Assembly (NCBI GenBank): GCA_008921705.1
Contig: VFFE01007869.1
Coordinates: 553,977-617,976 of the forward strand
Reading direction: 5' to 3'
DNA length: 64,000 nucleotides
Source of the DNA: Burhinus oedicnemus
Taxonomy: Eukaryota; Chordata; Aves; Charadriiformes; Burhinidae
The notes under the pieces were generated by a model. That model saw nothing but the letters and a program-made list of their open reading frames with translations. It searched no databases and was not told the DNA's origin. Positions within the stretch are counted from its first letter, which is position 1. Every line of letters starts with the position of its first letter. Shown piece by piece: positions 39,141-46,500 of this stretch. The translations under genes were made by a program, and so were the position numbers.

Positions 39141-39159
39141 GCATGCCGGGAGTTGTAGT
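39141..39159 (-). promoter_or_regulatory. ZNF143/THAP11-type element, copy 2 (inverted)
   Basis: The minus strand reads ACTACAACTCCCGGCATGC. It is the same motif as copy 1 in opposite orientation, with 44 bp between them. The shared 12-base core is identical. Confidence 0.7.
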
Positions 39160-39325
39160 CACGGCAGGCGGGGTGGGGGGACCGGAGCCGGCGGGACCGC
39201 AGAGCCGTAACACCGGGGGGGGCGCGGTGCAGTGATCTAACACAGCTCCCGCGTTGTGGATCCTCACCCTGCACCCCGAATCGGCGAATAAAATGGATCG
39301 ATTGTAAAAATCTTAAGCCGGCAGA

Positions 39326-39398
39326 TGTTTCCGCCCGGTTTCGAACCGGGGACCTTTCGCGTGTTAGGCGAACGTGATAACCACTACACTACGGAAAC
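39326..39398 (-). tRNA. tRNA-Val (anticodon AAC)
   Basis: A 73-nt cloverleaf reads on the minus strand. The acceptor stem is GTTTCCG pairing with CGGAAAC, with discriminator A. The A box is TAGTGTAGTGG and the B box GGTTCGAAACC. The anticodon loop CTAACAC gives AAC, decoding GTT/GTC valine codons after A34-to-inosine editing. There is no intron and all stems pair, so it looks functional. A T5 run on the minus strand (plus-strand A5 at 39306-39310) about 15 nt downstream serves as RNA polymerase III terminator. Confidence 0.97.
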
Positions 39399-39795
39399 AC
39401 CGCGTGCTGCAAGGTTTGCGGCGGTCCCGGTAATGGCGGCTCACCTCAGCCCTGCCTCACGCTGCTGCCCAAACAGCGGGTCACCCGAGGACCCGCACAA
39501 GCGCAGACAAGGAGAAAGATTCCAACAAAAGGAGCTGGCAATCCCAGGGAGATGGGAGGAGCAGGGCCCGACTGAAATCCTTGCCCGCCGGCGCCAGCAA
39601 ATGCAGGTGGGATGGGCAGGACAAACCAGGCAGGGCTGCCGAGGAGAGGTGTAAAGCTCTGGAGGAACAAAGCAGGGCAGTTTCAGCGTGTGTTTGTCAA
39701 AAATCAGAGTAAGACAGTCCCAGCCAACGAGGAGAACGGGAGTCGTTTGGTTCTGCCAGCCTTGCGGGGCAGGACCGTAAGGAAGCAGAGCGCCT

Positions 39796-40031
39796 TACCT
39801 CAGGCACCTCTGCTCTGCGGGCCTCTCACCTCAGGCACCTCTGCTCTGCGGGCCTCTCACCTCAGGTACCTCTGCGGGCCTCTCACCTCAGGCACCTCTC
39901 TGCAGGCCTCTCACCTCAGGCACCTCTGCTCTGCAGGCCTCTCACCTCAGGCACCTCTCTGCGGGCCTCTCACCTCAGGCACCTCTCTGCAGGCCTCTCA
40001 CCTCAGGCACCTCTCCTCTGCAGGCCTCTGC
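39796..40031 (+). repeat. Minisatellite, eight units of 26-32 bp
   Basis: Each unit contains CTCACCTCAGGCACCTCT followed by a variable GCTCTGCGGGCCT or CTGCAGGCCT part. The length variation is mostly presence or absence of a CTGCT step. It lies between tRNA-Val and the ACTRT3 relic. The array keeps one frame open, producing a repetitive chance peptide. Confidence 0.93.
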
Positions 40032-41050
40032 CTACAGCTGGAGCTTGGAACGTGAGGAACTGACTAATCCTCCCGGATTTTCTGGTACAGCAGGCACCAA
40101 AATGCCTGATCTTGGAAGGAGCTATAGCTTTGTAACTTCGCTTTGCCATCCTTTGCAAAGGGAAATGCAAGCCAAACCCCAGCCGGTGGGAGGAGGAGTA
40201 AGAAAAGCCAAAAGAAATTAAATAAGAAAGGTTCAAGAAGAAAGCAGTGACGGGGAAGGCAAAGGGGAAACGGAAGAAAGTTGGAAGCAAACAGCGACAA
40301 TATTCTGTTGAGTTTGGCAGCTGCAAGATTTCTTAACACTCCTGCTGTCCTGGAGAGGTTTCTAATAGCTGCAGGGATGTGTGTATAAGAGGTGCCACAA
40401 TAGAATGTCTGGAAAAAACAAGTGTCATTACTAGCTCTTTTCATGCTTGCAACCTCTTTCAGGTCCTTGTGGAAAAACTCTTGTGGGAACGTACTTGTGT
40501 TCTTAGTTAGTGGCAGACCACGATCACAAGATCCGTTGTGCATAACTGTAGCACCCAGTGTGAAAAGGTTGAGATTGCAGCCACTTCTCTGCCCAGTCGC
40601 ATATTGCCCCAATGTTAATAACAGCCATTTTGTTCCTGCAAGGTCATCAGCAGTCCCCAAGGATTAAATTTTAATAATTGCAAAGGAATTAATAAACCAC
40701 AAAAACCAAATTAACTAATGAATATATATCATTATTGATATAATAATACGTTCAATCACAGCTTGACAACCACAGTTAAAGAAGGAAGGTCCTGTTTAGG
40801 CAACATGCTACAACCTTCTCCAAGGAGCAGAACGGTCTCAGCTCTCACAGCTGCTGAAGTTGCCTGGCCTGTGAGAGGACCAAATATCTTTCCAGTATTT
40901 TTTCAAAGCAACACACATAATTTAAGTGTACGTGAAGTACTTTTTCCTAATGTCCTTTACCTGAGACTTCCCCAAACAGACTACCTTGACCAAGGAGAGA
41001 TGCTGGTGTTGCCATGGAGGCTGGGGTGGAAGAGGACTTGTCCGGTGCAA
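40032..41050. other. Region between the minisatellite and the ACTRT3 relic
   Basis: No gene is recognised. A minus-strand open frame of 198 codons (40660-40064) and a plus-strand frame (40763-41065) have no domain that I know. The missing N-terminal ACTRT3 sequence would be expected in or just upstream of this stretch but is not readable. Confidence 0.4.
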
Positions 41051-41054
41051 CTGT

Positions 41055-41993
41055 ATTTTGTTTGATTCCTGGAGGTACCTGAAAGAGCATGGGATTGTCA
41101 CGTCCTGGGGAGACAGGGAAACTGTGGTGAGGAATGTCTATGACAATGACCTGAAGATGACAAGTAGTGAGCAGACACTGATTCTGACTGAGGCACCACT
41201 TAACCCACCAGTTAACCCAGAAAAAACGGCAGACCTCTTCCCTGAGCATGCTGATGTACCGGCTCTGTGTGTCTATCCAGGCTGTGCTCACACTCTGTGC
41301 TTCAGGTCTCAGCACAAGCTGTTTGACAGACTGCGGTTACAGTGTCACCCACAGCATACCAATCTTCGAAGGCTACTGCTTGCCCCGTGGTATTCTCTGG
41401 CTTGACTTGGCCAGCTGTGATCTTACAGAGCACCTAACATGGATTCTGAAAGAAAACATCACTTCACAAGCCACCACAGCTGAGGAGCGGCTTGTACAAG
41501 ACATGAAAGAAAAATTATGTTATGTGTGCCTGAGCCTCGAGGAAGAGATGACTAAGAATCCCAGTGAGGTGGAAAAAACTTATCACCTTCCTGGTGGCCA
41601 TGAAATTCTGGTTCAGAATCAAAGGTTTTGTCTTCCCGAAACCCTCTTTCACACTTCTAAGGTTGGCAGAGGGTCACCAGGGACTGACAAGCTCTGCTCC
41701 AATTCTGTCGTGAACAAATCATCATCATGATGTTGGCATAAGGACTTAACTCCACGCCACTCCTGTCTGGTGGTTTCAGCCTCTTCCCTGGAATTAAGAT
41801 GAATGCTTAAACAAGGAGATAGTCTACACAGTGCCAGGTGGTGTTAAAGTGAAAGTCAGTGCTCCTCCTAACAGGAAGTTTTCCATTTGGACAGAAGGCT
41901 GGCTGCTTCCCCAGTGCCTTCAAGCCGATGCAGATTACCGTGGCAGAGTACCGGGAGGCTGAGCCTGACATGGTGCACAGAAAATGTTTCTAA
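41055..41993 (+). pseudogene. ACTRT3: ACTRT3 pseudogene (actin-related protein T3)
   Basis: Consecutive blocks match the actin fold in order but in different frames. KEHGIVTSWGD and LTEAPLNPPVNPEK come first. After a shift near 41265 come SIQAVLTLCASG, HSIPIFEGYCLPRG, LDLASCDLTEHL and VQDMKEKLCYVCLSLEEEM. Further shifts near 41722 and 41750 precede LLSGGFSLFPGIK; another pair flanks KVKVSAPPNRKFSIW, and one follows it. The end AEYREAEPDMVHRKCF with its stop at 41991-41993 is the canonical actin C-terminus. IFEGYCLP and the position beside MYNN and TERC identify ACTRT3 and not a cytoplasmic actin retrocopy. At least four frameshifts exclude a working actin. The first roughly 70 residues are not recognisable. 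Confidence 0.88.
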
Positions 41994-42954
41994 AATACAT
42001 GTGATTTTATAACAGCTTTTCGTTAACACTTCGTGGAAAAGAACCTGAGATTATAGCTACCTGAAAGCTGGTATCTAGGGGGAAGCCTGTGTCCATAGCA
42101 TGCCTTTTCAAAGTCCAATAAAAATCATAACAACTGGCACAGTTACCTCCTTCTTAGTTCATGAATACATCTTTCTGAATAGGCGTAAAATACATTTTAA
42201 AAGAGGTTCTTTACCAGAACAATGCTGTATGGTATATCTACAAGTAAAGTTAGGATGACTGAGAGGCCTCTACGCTGTTGCTTCAAACTCCATTGTACCT
42301 GCAAAACTGCGCAGCCTTGAAAAGCCTTGCTTTTTCCGTGGAAATCTCGGGGTCAGAAAGCAAACACACAAAAACCGTTCCGGGGAACATGACGCAGCAG
42401 GGGCGGGACAGCCGGCGGCCGAGGCCAGCGCTCCAGGGAGCAGGTACGATCGGGGGACAATACGCCCTGCACAGAGAGACACGATAGAAGAGATAAAGAT
42501 TCTCTTCCAACGGAGTGCAGGGGGCTGGCGCAGCCCTGCTTCGGGGGAACGTGGAGGGTGTTCGGGGCCTAGTTCCTCACCCAGGGATCTTCGACTGAGA
42601 CGGGCAGGGCCTGAACGCGGGCCCCGGCCCTAAGTTCCGTCCCCAGACCCCAAATCTCAGCCCTAAACCCCAGGTCCCAGCCCCTAAGTTCCCCCTCCAA
42701 GCCCCAGGCCCGGCTCCGGGTGCCGGCTCCCGGCTCCGGTCCCGGTCCCGGTCCCAGCTCCGGGTGCCGGCTCCCGGCTCCGGCCCCGGCCCCGGCCCAG
42801 CCGCAGCCCCCGGCCCCAGGGAAGGGGCGGGGGGCGGCGAGGGGAGGGCACGGCCAAGCGCGGGCCCGGGAGCACGTGGTGCGGCCGGCGGACGAATGGC
42901 CCGAGCGTTCCAAACTCCCGCCACTCTTTCCTTCCCGCCCCCTCGCCCAGCCGC
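41994..42954. other. Region between the ACTRT3 relic and the TERC promoter
   Basis: AT-richer sequence with an AATAAA at about 42117-42122 (a possible old ACTRT3 polyadenylation signal) gives way at about 42560 to very GC-rich DNA. The latter contains a duplicated C-rich block at 42713-42783. No gene is supported; the GC-rich open frames on both strands are chance frames. Confidence 0.5.
42713..42783 (+). repeat. GC-rich direct repeat and CCGGTC/CCGGCC array upstream of TERC
   Basis: The same 27-bp segment, beginning GCTCCGGGTGCCGG, occurs at 42713-42739 and 42757-42783 (offset 44). Between and after the copies are short CCCGGT and CCCCGG repeats. The minus strand is rich in GGG runs, giving strong G-quadruplex potential about 300 bp upstream of the TERC start. 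Confidence 0.8.
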
Positions 42955-42956
42955 AG

Positions 42957-43030
42957 CCAATGGCGGCGGAGGAGGGTGCTCCCTCCCACCAATGGAGGCG
43001 CGGTGGGCGTGGTCGCGAGGGCTTTAAGAA
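42957..43030 (+). promoter_or_regulatory. TERC: TERC promoter: two CCAAT boxes and a TATA-like element
   Basis: CCAAT occurs at 42957-42961 and 42989-42993, each followed by GG (CCAATGG). TTTAAGAA at 43023-43030 sits about 25-30 bp before the inferred 5' end of the RNA. Vertebrate TERC is transcribed by RNA polymerase II and its mammalian promoter also has a CCAAT box bound by NF-Y. Confidence 0.75.
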
Positions 43031-43082
43031 GCCCCGCGGGGGCGCCCCGCGTCGCGTGGCGGGTGGGGAGTCCCTGGTGTTA

Positions 43083-43093
43083 CTAACCCTAAT
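43083..43093 (+). ncRNA. TERC: TERC template
   Basis: CTAACCCTAAT is the complement of about one and a half TTAGGG repeats: positions for alignment plus one full repeat for synthesis. The final T differs from the final C in human (CTAACCCTAAC), meaning an alignment register one base different at that end. Confidence 0.95.
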
Positions 43094-43436
43094 GGCTGCC
43101 GCTGCGCTCCCCGCGCCTGTCCGCTGTTTTACTCGCTGACTTTCAGCGGACGAGGGGAGCAGCCCGGGGGGGAGAGGGGGGAAAGGGGGTCCGCCATCAA
43201 AAAACGTCAGCGAGGGGGCTCCTCACCCCGGCCCGCACTGGGGTCCCCATGTCCACCGGCCCCGCAGCCCGGGGCCCGCCGCGGAGGCTCCCGCCGCCGC
43301 ACCGTCCGCAGGCCGCGGTCGGCCGGCTCCCGCCACTGCCGCCGCGAAGAGCTCGTCTCTGTCAGCCTCGGTGGCGGCCGGGAGCAGAGGGGCGCACCCC
43401 TCCCACCGCCCTTCTCCGCGCCGGGGGGGCCCCAGC

Positions 43437-43522
43437 AGAGCAAAACGGGAGCGGCGCCCACCGGGCCGACCGCCGCGCTTCCCTCAGCCGTGGGGCGCGC
43501 GGCCGGCGCCGCTCCGACACGC
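43437..43522 (+). ncRNA. TERC: TERC H/ACA (scaRNA) domain: H box, CR7 hairpin, ACA box
   Basis: H box AGAGCA fits ANANNA. The 3' hairpin has GC-rich arms and an apical part reading TTCCCTCAGCCGTGGGG, matching the CR7 region of human (TTCCCTGAGCTGTGGGA). ACA at 43517-43519 is three bases from the inferred end. This domain binds dyskerin, NHP2, NOP10 and GAR1 and gives 3'-end stability. The expected CAB motif TGAG reads TCAG at 43484-43487. Confidence 0.88.
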
Positions 43523-46500
43523 GCGACCGTTCCCCGCCGGCTCTCGCGCTTCCCGCCGGTGGGCAGCGCGCGACCCCCACCCTCCGCTCCCCTTCCCCCA
43601 CCTCCGCCCCCCAGCCGTGAGGCGGCCCGGCCCCGCTGAGGCGGGCGGGTGGTCGGGGTCGCGGTAGGGCCCGGCCCCGCCGGGGTCTGAGGGGACGCCG
43701 GGGGCAAACCGAGCCGAGCGGAGGCCCCGCAGTGTCAGAGGGTTGTTTTGTGTCCCCCTGCCTCCCAGAGGACGGGAGGTGGGAGCGCTGGGTCGCTGCT
43801 GCCCCGTGTGAGCTTATTTGGGAGAGCCCTGTGGTGATGGAAAATTAGAAATGTTGAATTTTACTCATCGAGTTTAAGAAATGTTGAGGTTTTTTTCATT
43901 GAGTTTGGAAGCACGGAGCTGATGTTGTTTTTGCAAAAACAGGCAAGCCTCCGAGCACGAGCGACGAATGTTTTGTTGAGGTGTGGAAGAAGGGATGGTG
44001 AGGGGGAAAGTGTCAGGGCTTGTCCCCAGCCGTTCCTCTCTGCGCAGAGGTCTTGGCCCGCCATGCAGCAAACCTCCCTGCTGCATGCCAAGCTGTGGCA
44101 CCGTCCCCTGAAGGAGCAGTGCAGAGAGCCCATGCCGTGCCACTCACCATCATGGAAACAGGCTGTTCAGTTACCTCTGCTCGTAGTTCTTACCATCATG
44201 GAAACAGGCTGTTCAGTTACTTCTGCTCGTAGTTCTTTTCCATGCTTCTGTAGCCTGTATCGACCACATATAGAAAATTCACCAGAAATGCAGGAACACG
44301 TGGGTGCTGTGTGCGGTGGAAGCCAAGCGTGCACTGCTGCCCCACTGCAGGTCTTGCCTCCATGCGGAACAGACATGGCCCTAGAAACTGGGCTTGGGCA
44401 TGACTCAATGCTCACATTTAACCAACCCTTCAATAATTTCCTAAATGTTTGGCCAGTGCCATCTTGTGGCCTTCTTAGAGGGTGGGAGTGAACTTGGGTA
44501 CTCAATTTTTTAAATTCTCTTTGAAGGAAACCTTCTGTTGCCAGAGTAAGTGGAAATGCGAGAGTTCAACATGACACACTTGGAGATGTATAGGTCCTTT
44601 CTGGTAGTGGAATCTGAATGTCACTTAATAAACCCAATCTAGCTAAAACTAGCGCCGGCTCTGCCACTGGTAATGTTCTTTCTTGTTTCAAAGTACTTAT
44701 GTGTTTTCATTGTTTTATCTTGTTTCTGAGCAACAGCTTTCATTAACATCAAATACTTCATTCCAGACTCGCAACTAAACATGCAAAGCTTAGTACATTA
44801 TTTTTTCAAATGAAAGTCTCCTTGTCTTAAAAGGGCCTCGTTTCCCTGAGAAAAGTATTTTCTTAAACATATCTGATTTTGTGGCATTTACAATGATTTT
44901 TTTCTTCGCTGCTGCTTCTGAAAGACATGACAAGCTTAAACTGCCAAGTTTCTGTAGGCATGAAAAAATGTATGCTCTGCAGAGTCATGTGTTGGATAAA
45001 AATCGTTTAGAAACTGAGAACTTGGTCTACTCTTGTTTCTATTTACGCATGGTTGCAAGGAAAACTTTGTGCAATATGGTATCGTTGTGGAGACGACACC
45101 AAATGTAGCTGTTGTTACTACAGCTTGCTACTGTTTCTGCACAGCCTGCAGCTGCTTTCCCGGCCCCAGTGAAACAGTCCAAAAAAGGTGCTACTGTGGC
45201 TTTTTAGGAATCAAAAAAGAAACTCTCAGCAATTTCTCACCTGAAGAGTTTAAAACCATTTGCAAGTGGCAGCCGCCTCAGTGTGTCAAGGAAATCGTAT
45301 TTGATGGCTCTCCTCTAAGCAGAACTCAACTGGCAGTGAGTAGTAGTTACCTGCGAGAGTCAGCAGCTTGAGGGAGCAGGTCCATCTTAGTGCCATGCGT
45401 GAATCACTTGGCATTAAGTGGATTTTCTTCCCTGCAGAGCGTAAGTGCTCTTGTTAATATTTCCAGATGTCTTTGTTTTTAAAAATCTCATGGTTCATTT
45501 GAAGCTTGTGTTTACCGTCAATGCTAGCTGTGACACAAAGTGATACAGAGAAAGGTGAAGGTGTTTGGGAGAAGAGGAGCACTCCTGCTCAATAAAATCA
45601 TGACAGCGGGTTATTGAGGTCCATGCTTTCTCTGGGCTGCCATTCAGATGGTTTGGAAATTAGGATTGTGCATGCTGGGTGACTTGTTATTGAGTGCCAG
45701 ATGCTCAGAAGTTAACACCCAGTCGTCAGGAGGTTCTCTGACAAATGTTTAGGAGACGAACTTTGAAGAATGTCTTGCTTGCATTTGCTTAGGGTGGGCG
45801 TTTTCGCTGTTTGAGATCAGTCATACGACATTTGTTGTATCAGGCTGGGTACATGGAAAGTGCTTTGGCCAAAGGGGATAAAGCACTGTTGATTGCCCTA
45901 GCAGCATGAAATGTCTTCTCTGTACTCTACTAATGTGTGCATGGGGTTGCCTTCCTTTCGCATGTCATCTTTCTGGTGTACTATTTCTAAGCACCCTAAA
46001 GTTTTCTGTCCCTGTGGGAAATTGCTCCCTTTCTGTGGAGCACCTAGAAAAAAAATCAGCACAAGGTGGATGAAATCCCTTAGGAGATCCCCTAGGATTG
46101 ATGGGACAGCAGGAGGTGTAATATTACCATGGTTGTGTGAATAGCCCTCTTCTGAGGGTGTTTTAAGAGCTGACAGGTTTGGGGACCCTGAGGGGATGAG
46201 CGTACCTCCCCCATTAACACATTTTCAAGTGCACATTTTTAAGTATAAGATCTCAACTGTGGCTTAATTCTGCCTGTGGCATTGTGCGTCGTGCAGGGGT
46301 CTTGAGCTGTCTTCTACTCCTGACTCTACCTTGGACTCTGCCTTCAGTCACCCTGCAACATCATTACCCTTTCCGATCCCAACAAGAACGCTTTCCTACT
46401 CTCTGAAGGACTTGTGTATGAAAGCAGCGGTATTTTATCTTATATTGGTTTCATTAAGCTGTTTTCATTTTACATTTTATATTTCTTGCATTAATTTAAA

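Larger units (their letters stand above)
43052..43522 (+). ncRNA. TERC: Telomerase RNA component (TERC / TR)
   Basis: This is the RNA template subunit of telomerase. The template CTAACCCTAAT is at 43083-43093. The pseudoknot is complete. P2b pairs GTCCGCTG (43119-43126) with CAGCGGAC (43144-43151). P3 pairs CTCGCTGAC (43132-43140) with GTCAGCGAG (43206-43214). The U-rich TTTTA (43127-43131) and the A-rich strand before 43206 can form the triple helix. A P1-type stem joins GGTGGGGAG (43062-43070) to CTCCTCACC (43219-43227). CR4/CR5, which binds TERT, is at about 43311-43380 with GAAGAG and CTCTGTCAGCC around P6.1. The H box is AGAGCA (43437-43442), followed by the CR7 hairpin and ACA (43517-43519), three bases before the 3' end. 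About 470 nt agrees with the length I recall for chicken (465). The exact 5' end is inferred to within about 10 nt. Confidence 0.96.

Noticed and set aside
39612..40055. A 147-codon frame with repeats of a SGTSLQASHLRHL-like unit
   Set aside because: It is a translation of the minisatellite; its unit lengths keep one frame open only by chance and nothing around it supports a gene.
42684..43707. Many long overlapping open frames on both strands around TERC
   Set aside because: They are stop-poor because of GC content, occur on both strands and overlap a structural RNA; proline/arginine/glycine-rich translations have no domain.
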